A stretch of 7,019 bases of DNA from Salinirussus sp. (GTDB lineage: Archaea > Halobacteriota > Halobacteria > Halobacteriales > Haloarculaceae): the NCBI GenBank assembly GCA_028275005.1, contig JAQCNN010000006.1:1-7019 (forward strand). Reading direction: 5' to 3'. The notes below the pieces were generated by a model. The model saw only the letters and a list, made by a program, of their open reading frames with translations. It was not told the DNA's origin and searched no databases. Shown here piece after piece: positions 1 through 6,419 of this stretch; within the stretch, counting starts at the first letter, position 1, and every line of letters begins with the position of its first letter. Both the position numbers and the translations under genes were made by a program.

Positions 1-223
1 GGCGGTGAGTGGGCTCGGCGTCGGCACCGTCGCCGGCCTGTTCGCGGCCCTGCCCGTGGTCGTTCTCACGCTCTCGGTCGGGGCCGGCCTGGTCGACGGC
101 CTCCCGCCCGGCCTCGTTCCGGCCGCGATGGCCATCCTCGCTGTCGCGCTCCTGAGCGCGCTCGCCTACCTCGTGGGGCTGAGCGCGGTCGGCGGGTATC
201 TCGGGCGCCGCGGCGGCGACTGA
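1..223 (+). CDS. C-terminal part of a small membrane protein, 5' end outside the window
   Basis: The reading frame is open from the first bases (codons start at base 2) and stops with TGA at 221-223. A GTG at position 5 could be a start, but the frame continues upstream of it, so the N-terminus is probably outside the window. About 73 residues are visible. They form two hydrophobic segments: a Gly/Ala/Val/Leu-rich helix (roughly residues 5-30 of the visible part) and a second helix (roughly 36-65) that ends in GGYLGRR and a short polar tail. The small-residue composition and the Gly-Gly-Tyr-Leu ending resemble small haloarchaeal membrane proteins of unknown function, such as the DUF5518 group, but this is recalled resemblance and was not searched. 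No catalytic residues are visible and no function can be assigned. The next gene on the same strand starts about 100 bases downstream. Confidence 0.6.
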   Translation, partial: AVSGLGVGTVAGLFAALPVVVLTLSVGAGLVDGLPPGLVPAAMAILAVALLSALAYLVGLSAVGGYLGRRGGD

Positions 224-325
224 GCCGCCTGCGCTCTGTGTCCGCGTTCCTCCGGTCGGGACGTGACAGGACAGACACCGGACTGTGGACCACGCTGTTC
301 TTGCTTCTCCAGCCCAACCCACACT

Positions 326-1696
326 ATGAACGTATTTTGGCACCGACGGGACCTGCGGATCCCCGACAACCGCGGGCTCGCGCTGGCCGCGAACGACGGC
401 GAGGTACTCCCGGTCTACGTTGTCGACACCGACCTCCTCAAGCAGGTCGGCAAACGTCAGCGGACCTTCTTCATGAACGGTGTCCGGGAGCTGAAACGGC
501 GTTACCGGTCGCTGGGCGGTGACCTTCTCGTGCGGGCCGGCACACCCGCGGACGTACTGGCGGACGTTACCGAGGAGTACGGCGCCGACCGGGTCTACTA
601 CAACCGTCACTACCGGCCGGCGCGACGGAACCGACAGCGCCGCGTCGACGACCGGCTCCCGACAAAGGCCGTCGAGGACCTGCTGCTCGTCGACCCACGA
701 CGCCTCGACTCCGAGTACGCGAACCACAGCCGCTTCTACGACGACTGGCAGGACGAACACAAGCTCACGCCGTTTGACAGCCCCGACGGGGACCTGGTCG
801 TCGACGCCGCCGACAACACCGGGGTGCCGGATATGGAGGCGGACATCGACCTGCCGGAGGCCGGCTACCGGGCGGCACGCGACCGGTACGACGCGTTTCT
901 CGACGCCGGTATCGAGACCTACAACGACACCCGCGACGATATGCGCCTGGCCGTCGACCGCCCGGTAGGGGCGGTCTCACGGCTCTCACCGTACTTCTCG
1001 GCCGGGATGCTCGGGCTCCGGGAGGTCTGGGCCGACGCCTCCGAGCGGTACGACGCCGCAACCGGGAACGCCCGCCGCAACATCGACAAGTTCCGCTACG
1101 AGCTCTCCTGGCGCGAGCAGAACTACCACCTGCTACACTACAATCCGACGCTGCTGACGGAGAACTACAAACACTTCCCGAACCAGATCGACTGGGCAAA
1201 CGACCCCGACCACCTGGCGGCCTGGAAGCGCGGCGAGACGGGCTATCCGTTTATCGACGCCGGGATGCGCCAGCTGAACCAGGAGGGGTACATCCACAAC
1301 CGGCCACGCCAGAACGTCGCCTCCTTCCTGACGAAACACCTGCTGGTCGACTGGCGCGAGGGCGCCCGCTACTTCGCCAAACAGCTCGTGGACCACGACC
1401 CGGCGAGCAACTACGGCAACTGGCAGTGGACCGCCTCGACGGGGACTGACTCCGTTGACGTGCGTATCTTCGACCCGGTCGCCCAGATGTCGAAGTACGA
1501 CGACGGCGCCACCTACGTAAAGGAGTACGTCCCGGAGCTCCGGGAGGTGTCTGCCGACACCGTGGTCGACTGGCCGACCCTGCCAAAGTCACGGCGCGAC
1601 GACCTCGCCCCCGACTACGCTGACCCGATTGTCGACCGCAACGAGGGCTACGAGCGTGCCCAGCGGGTCTTCGAGGAGGCCCTCGGCAAGCGGTAA
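326..1696 (+). CDS. phr: Cryptochrome/photolyase family protein, probable CPD DNA photolyase
   Basis: A 456-residue flavoprotein of usual photolyase length. It probably uses blue light and FADH- to split UV-induced pyrimidine dimers. The N-terminal Rossmann-like antenna domain opens with FWHRRDLRIPDN (residues 4-15). The helical FAD domain begins at SRLSPYFSAG (218-227). Compared with E. coli photolyase as I recall it, the following align: E259 and W262 with substrate contacts E274 and W277; N325 and R326 with N341 and R342; N362 with the FAD-contacting N378; W290, W343 and W366 with the Trp triad W306, W359 and W382; and W368 with W384. There is no cysteine, which excludes the iron-sulfur photolyases. 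Stretches such as RQNVASFLTK (328-337) and SNYGNW (361-366) look more like CRY-DASH proteins. The ATG at 326 was chosen over an in-frame GTG at 263 because the family motif starts right after it and the 21 extra residues look non-coding. No convincing TATA element was seen upstream. Fold assignment is firm; substrate (CPD or other, double- or single-stranded DNA) is less certain. Confidence 0.93.
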   Translation: MNVFWHRRDLRIPDNRGLALAANDGEVLPVYVVDTDLLKQVGKRQRTFFMNGVRELKRRYRSLGGDLLVRAGTPADVLADVTEEYGADRVYYNRHYRPARRNRQRRVDDRLPTKAVEDLLLVDPRRLDSEYANHSRFYDDWQDEHKLTPFDSPDGDLVVDAADNTGVPDMEADIDLPEAGYRAARDRYDAFLDAGIETYNDTRDDMRLAVDRPVGAVSRLSPYFSAGMLGLREVWADASERYDAATGNARRNIDKFRYELSWREQNYHLLHYNPTLLTENYKHFPNQIDWANDPDHLAAWKRGETGYPFIDAGMRQLNQEGYIHNRPRQNVASFLTKHLLVDWREGARYFAKQLVDHDPASNYGNWQWTASTGTDSVDVRIFDPVAQMSKYDDGATYVKEYVPELREVSADTVVDWPTLPKSRRDDLAPDYADPIVDRNEGYERAQRVFEEALGKR

Positions 1697-1704
1697 CCGT
1701 CCCG

Positions 1705-2457
1705 CTATCGCTCCTCGACCCGCACCGAGCAGTACAGACAGACCGTCTCGCCGCCGACGTAGTTCACGTCGTGTTCGCCACAGTCCGGACACCGGTAGGT
1801 GTCGTTGTTGTACTCCGTCGACCCGCGAGGCAGGTGGAGTTGGCCGGCCTCAAGCACCCGGTCGACGGCCTCCGGGACGGTCCGTGACTTGTACCGGGCA
1901 CGGTGAGCCAGGTAGTCCTCACCCTCCGGGTCGGGGCCGTGGAGGTCGTCCCACTCCACACCCCGGTAGTTTCGGCTGGCGTGTAACAGTAGCCCGTTCG
2001 CGGCGTCGAACAGTGGCGCCGTCGCGACGCTGAGGGGCTCTTCCGGGTGGTTTGCCTGATAGAGGCGCTCGGCCCGGTCGTAGGCATCCGCCGCGGCGTC
2101 CTCGGCGCCCCGGACGACGGCAGCGTCCGCGACGAACTCCTGACAGACGGCTCGTTCGACCCCGTCACGGACGTGGTCACGGGCGTCGAGTGCGAGCGGG
2201 GCAACGGTCAGTGCCCGGTAGCGGGCGCGGTCCTCGGCGCCGGCTAGCCGGTAACACAGCCCGGCGGTGAGCAGGAAGGACAGCCCGGTGGCCGGTCGGT
2301 CCCGGGCTCCGGGGGCAAGCACGTCCCCGCCGGAGCCGTCGCCGCGCTCGCCGTCGCTCAGGTCGCGGTGTGCGGCCCGGGTGTAGGCGTCGCCGGCGGT
2401 CTGCCAGTCCTGTTCGACCAGCGCGGTAATCGCCGTCGCCCGGTGTGGGTTTGGCAT
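1705..2457 (-). CDS. Unknown protein with a helical, possibly TPR-like body and a C-terminal zinc ribbon
   Basis: I do not recognise a named family for this 250-residue acidic protein. The N-terminal two thirds look alpha-helical. Three segments resemble single TPR-like helices: residues 11-31 (with WQTAGDAYTRAAH), 58-83 (LCYRLAGAEDRARYRAL) and 118-134 (EDAAADAYDRAERLYQ). The C-terminus has CPDC (223-226) and CLYC (240-243) with 13 residues between the pairs, as in rubredoxin-type zinc ribbons. It then ends in a short charged tail. An adaptor or nucleic-acid-binding role is possible but is inference. The open frame extends upstream to 2700 inside the preceding gene. ATG 2457 was chosen because the upstream residues are Arg/Ser/Pro-rich shadow sequence and a TATA-like patch lies at the right distance. 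The gene starts 37 bases after the GGGPS-like gene on the same strand, so co-transcription is possible. Its stop lies 8 bases from the photolyase stop. Confidence 0.85.
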   Translation of the reverse strand: MPNPHRATAITALVEQDWQTAGDAYTRAAHRDLSDGERGDGSGGDVLAPGARDRPATGLSFLLTAGLCYRLAGAEDRARYRALTVAPLALDARDHVRDGVERAVCQEFVADAAVVRGAEDAAADAYDRAERLYQANHPEEPLSVATAPLFDAANGLLLHASRNYRGVEWDDLHGPDPEGEDYLAHRARYKSRTVPEAVDRVLEAGQLHLPRGSTEYNNDTYRCPDCGEHDVNYVGGETVCLYCSVRVEER

Positions 2458-2478
2458 ACACCTGTTGGGGGCGCGAGC

Positions 2479-2484
2479 CCTAAG
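2479..2484 (-). promoter_or_regulatory. Possible TATA-like element before the zinc-ribbon gene
   Basis: The minus strand reads CTTAGG at -27 to -22 from the ATG at 2457, inside the 37-base gap after the GGGPS-like gene. The spacing suits a leaderless promoter, so the gene may have its own start as well as read-through from upstream. The match is weak. Confidence 0.3.
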
Positions 2485-2494
2485 TGTGGTACCC

Positions 2495-3757
2495 CTACAG
2501 GGTGAGTCCGATATGATTGACAGGTAGCCCGTCGTCGGCCACACCCGTGCGCTCGGCGAGCAGTGCCGTCCCGAGCTGTCGTGCCAGCCCGTCGGCGTCC
2601 TCGACGGCATCCGCGAGTGCCGAGGCACCCGGCGGTGTCTCCGGGATGGCCGCACGGAGCGCCGCCGCGTCGGGGTCAGACAGCCCCTCGGCGATATCAC
2701 GCAACTGGAGTGCGGTGTGGACGCCGGCGGTCAGGTAGCGGGTGGCCCGCCTCTCGGGGTCCGGGACGGCGGTGATCGTCGAGAGGTAACTCGCAGCGTG
2801 TGTCGCCTCGGTGTCGACCTCACTCTCGACGAAGTCGCGGACGGTCTCCCGGTCAGGCGCGGTCGCGAACGCCTCGCTTGCGGCCGCGTACAGGTCGGCC
2901 TCCTCGTCTGCGACCTCGTGAAAGACGTTGCCGACGACGACGGCGTCGGCGCCCGCTTCGAGCACCGTCCGGGCGTCCTCGCGGCTGTCCAGGCCGCCGC
3001 CGTACCAGACCCGCGACCACGAGACGCCCTCGTCGACCGCTTCCAGGATGTCGACCGCCTCCTCGCCGCCGAAGGTCCCCGAGTACTCGACGTAGACCAC
3101 CTCGCTGTCGAGGTGGTTCTCGGCGGCGATGGCCCGGTGTTTCGCGGCCTCCGGGTCGAGCAGGTCGGCCTCGGTGACGTTTGCCTCGCGGGCGGCGGCG
3201 CTGTCGAGGTTCATGATGATGTAGGCCTCGAAGACCGCCTCCTCCATCATCCACGCGCCGGCAAACGCCGAGAGCCGGTCGCCGGTCCCCTCGCCGAGTG
3301 GGATCGGGAGTTTCTCGTCGATGTAGGTGGGGGCGAGCTCCTCGCGGACGTGTTCGATACCGCGGCCGAGTTTCCCCACGAGCGCCTCGCTGTCGCCGTT
3401 GAGCACCTCCGGGACGGCCATGAAGTCGGCGGCGTCGCGGGTTCGCCCGGTGACGTGGTCGGCGGCGCTTGGCTCGTGAAAGGCCGGGACGTCGGCGGCG
3501 TTGACCACCGCGAAGGTCTCCTCGGTGTTGTTGTTGGTGACGTCCTGTGAGCCGCCGACCGAGACCGCGCCGGTGTGCGAGAGATACAGCGGGTAGGCAA
3601 GCGGCAACCGCTTTTCGCGCTCCGGGTCGACCTTCGTGATGTGAGTCCAGTCCGCTGGCACGGGGTTGGTATCGAGCGAAAGTGCCGTCCGCCCGCCTAC
3701 GGAGACGAGCCGTCCGAGCCTGCTCACCCGCCGGACCAGGGACGCGAGACGCGACAT
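2495..3757 (-). CDS. GGGPS/PcrB-family prenylglyceryl phosphate synthase-like protein, long form
   Basis: This 420-residue protein belongs to the GGGPS/PcrB TIM-barrel family, which transfers a polyprenyl chain from its diphosphate to sn-glycerol-1-phosphate, the first committed step of archaeal lipid synthesis. Family signatures appear in order: ITKVDP (40-45, Lys and Mg-binding Asp), VGG (67-69), AVPEVLN (114-120), FEAYIIMN (176-183), YVEYSGTFGG (222-231, glycerol phosphate site), YGGGL (252-256) and VVVGNVFHE (273-281). The phosphate-binding elements therefore look intact. Oddities: the usual Asn-Pro after the fifth motif is Asn-Leu (183-184), an insertion of about 30-35 residues lies around 135-168, and about 140 mostly helical residues follow the barrel (282-420). 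Usual family members have about 210-250 residues, so this may be a paralogue with another substrate. ATG 3757 was chosen over the frame's first start at 3895, which overlaps the upstream gene; a good TATA box sits 22-29 bases before 3757. Family is sure, exact substrate is not. Confidence 0.88.
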   Translation of the reverse strand: MSRLASLVRRVSRLGRLVSVGGRTALSLDTNPVPADWTHITKVDPEREKRLPLAYPLYLSHTGAVSVGGSQDVTNNNTEETFAVVNAADVPAFHEPSAADHVTGRTRDAADFMAVPEVLNGDSEALVGKLGRGIEHVREELAPTYIDEKLPIPLGEGTGDRLSAFAGAWMMEEAVFEAYIIMNLDSAAAREANVTEADLLDPEAAKHRAIAAENHLDSEVVYVEYSGTFGGEEAVDILEAVDEGVSWSRVWYGGGLDSREDARTVLEAGADAVVVGNVFHEVADEEADLYAAASEAFATAPDRETVRDFVESEVDTEATHAASYLSTITAVPDPERRATRYLTAGVHTALQLRDIAEGLSDPDAAALRAAIPETPPGASALADAVEDADGLARQLGTALLAERTGVADDGLPVNHIGLTL

Positions 3758-3778
3758 ACACTCCACTCCTGTCGCCGC

Positions 3779-3786
3779 TATCAAAA
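3779..3786 (-). promoter_or_regulatory. TATA box of the GGGPS-like gene, probable leaderless promoter
   Basis: On the minus strand this reads TTTTGATA, an AT-rich island in very GC-rich surroundings. It covers positions -29 to -22 relative to the ATG at 3757. That is the spacing of a haloarchaeal TATA box whose transcript begins at or next to the start codon. It gives the GGGPS-like gene its own promoter and supports the start at 3757 over 3895. Confidence 0.65.
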
Positions 3787-3802
3787 GTGTAGCCACTCCG
3801 GG

Positions 3803-3850
3803 CTGGCGTGTCACCGACTCACATTCGGGGGACGCCGGCCTGTCACCGCC
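3803..3850. repeat. Imperfect direct repeat upstream of the GGGPS-like promoter
   Basis: Two copies, CTGGCGTGTCACCGAC (3803-3818) and CCGGCCTGTCACCGCC (3835-3850), agree at 13 of 16 positions and share TGTCACCG. They are 32 bases apart, about three helical turns, and lie upstream of the TATA box at 3779-3786. The geometry would suit an activator or repressor that binds one face of the DNA. With only two copies, chance is not excluded. Confidence 0.35.
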
Positions 3851-3857
3851 CGGTCGG

Positions 3858-4925
3858 TCAGTGGCTGCCCGGGAGCAGTTCTGGCTCCCCGTCACGGTAG
3901 ATGTACTCCGTGGCGATCCCGGTCAGCGCGGAGTCGGCGGTCGTCGCGTGGGCCTTCGCCAGGTCGAGGTAGCTGTTTGCCGCCCCGAGCACCCGGTCGT
4001 ATGCCCTCCGGTCACGCTCCGCGAGCAGGTACTCGGCGGTGACCGGTGTCAACTGCCCCTCGCGCATGTCGGCGGCGTAGTCCTCGATGTCGTCCAGCCA
4101 GACCTGCGCGCCGATGATCGCCAGAACGATCGACCGCTCGAAGGCCGGTGAGACGGGCAGGCCGGCAGCCCGGTACATCCCGACCATCCCCTCGTAGATG
4201 ACGCCAACCCGGTCGTACTGGGTCTTTATGTAGGGGAGACCCCGTTCGGTCTCCCCGAAGGCGTCGGGTGGGTCGGCAAAGTCGGCGTCGCGGTACTCCA
4301 CCCGGATCGCCTCGAGTGCGTCGCCGTCACCCTCCTCGGCGCGGGCCATCAGCCGCCGGAAGTGGGGGTCCTGTGTCTGGTGGCGCTCCGACACCTCGAC
4401 AGCCCGCTCGTAGGCCGCCCTGACGCTGTCCGGGAACTCCGCGAACAGCGTCCCGACCCGTTCCTCGATGGTCTCCTGGGCGAGTTCGGCCACGCGACGG
4501 CGCCGGTCGTCGGTCGCGACAGCCCCCCCGACCCTGACCTCGAAGTCGTCGTACTCCGCGTCGTTGACCGCATCCCGCATGTCGCCGTCGACGAGCGCCT
4601 CCACCACCAGCCGGGTGAGCCGGTCGGCGTGGTCGTCCGCACAGTCCGCCCGGCGGTAGAGGTAGCCAAGCGTCAGCTTCGCCGGGAGGATGAGCTTCGT
4701 GTCGTAGGCAAAGTCGACGGGCGCGTCGAACTCCGCCCCGGCGCGCTCCTCGACGGCCGCGAAGGCGTCGTCGACGAGTGCCTCGGCGACGCCGTCGACC
4801 CGGCGCTTGAGCCGCAGACTCCGGTAGTCGAACAGACCCGAGTCGGCGTAGTAGCCCAGCACCGCCTGCAGGGCGGTCGGCAGGTCGTCCCGGGCGGCGA
4901 GCCAGGCCGCACTCGCTCGAAGCAT
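3858..4925 (-). CDS. Diverged class I isoprenoid-synthase-like protein with one clear DDxxD motif
   Basis: A 355-residue, mostly alpha-helical soluble protein. The C-terminal part resembles the second half of trans-polyprenyl synthases: K234-T235, then a Gly-rich helix (241-256), then GAQVWLDDIEDYAADMREG (272-290) with D278-D279-x-x-D282 and Q274, and EGQLTPVT (289-296) like the Gly-Lys-x-Thr-x-Pro of synthases. This matches the context of the second Asp-rich motif that binds diphosphate through magnesium. The first Asp-rich motif is not recognisable in its usual context. A DDHAD at 97-101 and acidic residues at 113-127 are weak candidates in an acidic proteome. The protein could make or cyclise a prenyl diphosphate, or could be a non-catalytic relative; the sequence does not decide. 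It lies 100 bases upstream of the GGGPS-like gene on the same strand and is divergent from the reductase gene, which supports a prenyl-lipid role. The ATG at 4925 is the first in the frame and has a weak TATA-like patch upstream. Confidence 0.75.
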   Translation of the reverse strand: MLRASAAWLAARDDLPTALQAVLGYYADSGLFDYRSLRLKRRVDGVAEALVDDAFAAVEERAGAEFDAPVDFAYDTKLILPAKLTLGYLYRRADCADDHADRLTRLVVEALVDGDMRDAVNDAEYDDFEVRVGGAVATDDRRRRVAELAQETIEERVGTLFAEFPDSVRAAYERAVEVSERHQTQDPHFRRLMARAEEGDGDALEAIRVEYRDADFADPPDAFGETERGLPYIKTQYDRVGVIYEGMVGMYRAAGLPVSPAFERSIVLAIIGAQVWLDDIEDYAADMREGQLTPVTAEYLLAERDRRAYDRVLGAANSYLDLAKAHATTADSALTGIATEYIYRDGEPELLPGSH

Positions 4926-5040
4926 CGACCGGTGGTGGGTGGGGCGGGGGCTTTAGCGTGGTGGTGTTCGGCCCCGTGACCGCGGGGTCTGTGACGGGTT
5001 GAGTAGCAAGACTGATTACCCAAACACGACACTATTGCCT
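4926..5040. promoter_or_regulatory. Shared divergent promoter region between synthase-like and reductase genes
   Basis: These 115 bases separate two divergently transcribed genes. They hold the weak minus-strand element at 4951-4957 and a plus-strand AT-richer patch TGATTA at 5013-5018 (-28 to -23 from the ATG at 5041). Between them lie a 5-base inverted repeat (CCCCG 4972-4976, CGGGG 4983-4987) and a repeated GTGAC (4976-4980, 4991-4995). A regulator bound here could control both genes, but the short repeats are weak evidence. Confidence 0.45.
4951..4957 (-). promoter_or_regulatory. Weak TATA-like element of the isoprenoid-synthase-like gene
   Basis: The minus strand reads GCTAAAG at -32 to -26 from the ATG at 4925. 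The next 25 bases are almost pure C and G, so this is the only AT-richer patch at a suitable distance. It fits a leaderless haloarchaeal promoter but is a weak match. Confidence 0.4.
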
Positions 5041-6339
5041 ATGGACGACCGTTACGACGTGGTGGTCGCCGGAGCCGGGCCGGCGGGGGCTCAGTGTGCC
5101 CGTGACCTTGCCGGCCGGGACTACGACGTGCTCGTCCTCGAGACCGAGTCCGAGGAGGGGTTCCCCCGGCAGAGCAACAAATCAACCGCCGGTACGTTCC
5201 CGTCGATGATGGCCGCCTTCTCCGTCCCCGACGAGGTGGTGATGAACTTCACGGATACGGTGGTGCTCGAGTCGCCGAACGACCACACCGTCCAGGAGCA
5301 GGCCGGTGCGGTGATGGACTTCGCCGACTTCAAGCGGTTCCTGGTGCGCGATGGCCGCGAGCGGGGGGCCGACTACCGTTTCGACGCCCGCGTCTCCGCC
5401 CCGATCACCGAGGACGGGGACGTGGTCGGCGTCGAATTCAACGGCGGCGAGCAGGTCTTCGCCGACATCGCGGTCGACGCGACCGGCCCGTCGGCACCAC
5501 TCGCCGGCGAGTTGGGTGTCAGTGACCTCGAACGCGGCCGCCAGGCCATCGGGATCGAGTACGAGTTCGAGGGTGTCTCGGTCGACCACCCCGGCTACGC
5601 CGACCTGACCGACTCGATGATGCTCCGACTCGACCACGACCTCGCCCCTGGCGGCTACTCCTGGGTTTTCCACACCGGCGGCGACACCGCGAAAGTCGGG
5701 CTCTGTTACATCCAGAACAGCTACCACAGAGACCGCGCCCGCGACGGGATGACGGTCGACGGCTACCTCGACTACTGGCTGGAGACCGACCCACGCTTCG
5801 AGTCCGCCACCAAGCTCGAGGGCAAACAACACCGCGGCTCGGCACACATCCAGCCACCCGGCCAGCTCTACACTGACAGCTTCATGGCTATCGGCGACAC
5901 TGTCCCGACCGTCGACCCGCTGTGGGGGGAGGGGATCCACAAGGGGATGAAGTCAGCGCGCGCGGCGGCCGTGACGGCCGACGCCGCTCTCACCCCCCGT
6001 GAGCCCGACACCTCCGCGGAGGCGATGTCCACCTACGCCGACCTCTGGCACAGCGAGGTCGCGCCAAAGGCCCGGACCCGCCTGCTCATGACCGAGTTGC
6101 TCTACTACGCGCCAAACGAGCGCTACGACCAGCTGATGGCGGACCTGAACGCCACCGACCAGGACACCCTCGCGGCGGTCAACGGCGGCAACCCTCTGGC
6201 GATGCGTGAGCTGCTGCATCTCTCCGACTTCCCGATGCTCGTCGACTTCGCGCGCGAGCGGCTGGACTACCACCTCCCCACGCAGTCACCCAGAGCCGCC
6301 GTGTCGGCGCTGTACAGCGCCCTCCTCGGCCGCCGCTGA
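5041..6339 (+). CDS. Geranylgeranyl-reductase-family FAD-dependent oxidoreductase
   Basis: A 432-residue flavoprotein of the family that saturates double bonds in prenyl chains of archaeal lipids, quinones or polyprenols. The FAD/NAD-binding fold starts at once: VVVAGAGPAG (7-16) gives GxGxxG at 11-16 and E34 closes the second strand. GGYSWVF (204-210) matches the YxWxF substrate-side motif. GDTVPTVDPLWGEG (285-298) is the second FAD-contacting motif. Two features differ from GGRs as I recall them. The loop after the first FAD motif reads NKSTAG (46-51), where many GGRs have a Cys-Gly, and H211 stands where the motif usually has Pro. Substrate or reductant may therefore differ. No membrane helix is obvious; the enzyme probably acts at the inner membrane face. 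ATG 5041 was chosen because the FAD motif starts six residues later; the upstream in-frame TTG at 4999 has no support. It is divergent from the isoprenoid-synthase-like gene. Confidence 0.9.
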   Translation: MDDRYDVVVAGAGPAGAQCARDLAGRDYDVLVLETESEEGFPRQSNKSTAGTFPSMMAAFSVPDEVVMNFTDTVVLESPNDHTVQEQAGAVMDFADFKRFLVRDGRERGADYRFDARVSAPITEDGDVVGVEFNGGEQVFADIAVDATGPSAPLAGELGVSDLERGRQAIGIEYEFEGVSVDHPGYADLTDSMMLRLDHDLAPGGYSWVFHTGGDTAKVGLCYIQNSYHRDRARDGMTVDGYLDYWLETDPRFESATKLEGKQHRGSAHIQPPGQLYTDSFMAIGDTVPTVDPLWGEGIHKGMKSARAAAVTADAALTPREPDTSAEAMSTYADLWHSEVAPKARTRLLMTELLYYAPNERYDQLMADLNATDQDTLAAVNGGNPLAMRELLHLSDFPMLVDFARERLDYHLPTQSPRAAVSALYSALLGRR

Positions 6340-6356
6340 GCCGCCAGTCAGTAGCT

Positions 6357-6379
6357 CGTCGGGACCCGCCGACCCGACG
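6357..6379. repeat. 7-base inverted repeat with a 9-base loop after the reductase gene
   Basis: CGTCGGG (6357-6363) and CCCGACG (6373-6379) are exact complements separated by 9 bases. The pair starts 18 bases after the reductase stop codon, a usual place for a 3'-end hairpin. No T-tract follows, so a terminator role is only possible. Confidence 0.35.
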
Positions 6380-6419
6380 GTGACGCCCGTCCTGCGAGAC
6401 GGTTGCCTCCCCGAGGAGC

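Noticed and set aside
263..325. N-terminal extension of the photolyase from the GTG at 263
   Set aside because: The 21 extra residues are Cys/Ser/Thr/Pro-rich and unlike the family, whose conserved FWHRRDLR begins right after the ATG at 326.
2458..2700. N-terminal extension of the zinc-ribbon protein from 2700
   Set aside because: The extra 81 residues are Arg/Ser/Pro-rich antisense-type shadow sequence within the end of the GGGPS-like gene.
2717..3550. 277-residue open frame on the plus strand opposite the GGGPS-like gene
   Set aside because: It is a GC-rich mirror frame of a well-supported gene. Its Gly/Val/Arg/Asp composition is that of an antisense frame, and it has no domain or promoter.
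3758..3895. N-terminal extension of the GGGPS-like protein from 3895
   Set aside because: It would overlap the end of the upstream gene, has no family resemblance, and would place the TATA box at 3779-3786 inside the coding sequence.
5182..5940. 252-residue open frame on the minus strand opposite the reductase gene
   Set aside because: Mirror frame of a clear flavoprotein gene, with low-complexity Val/Glu/Gly composition and no recognisable motif.
6306..6321. Perfect 16-base palindrome GGCGCTGTACAGCGCC
   Set aside because: It lies inside the coding end of the reductase gene and encodes an ordinary Ala-Leu-Tyr-Ser-Ala stretch, so it is most likely a coincidence of codon use.
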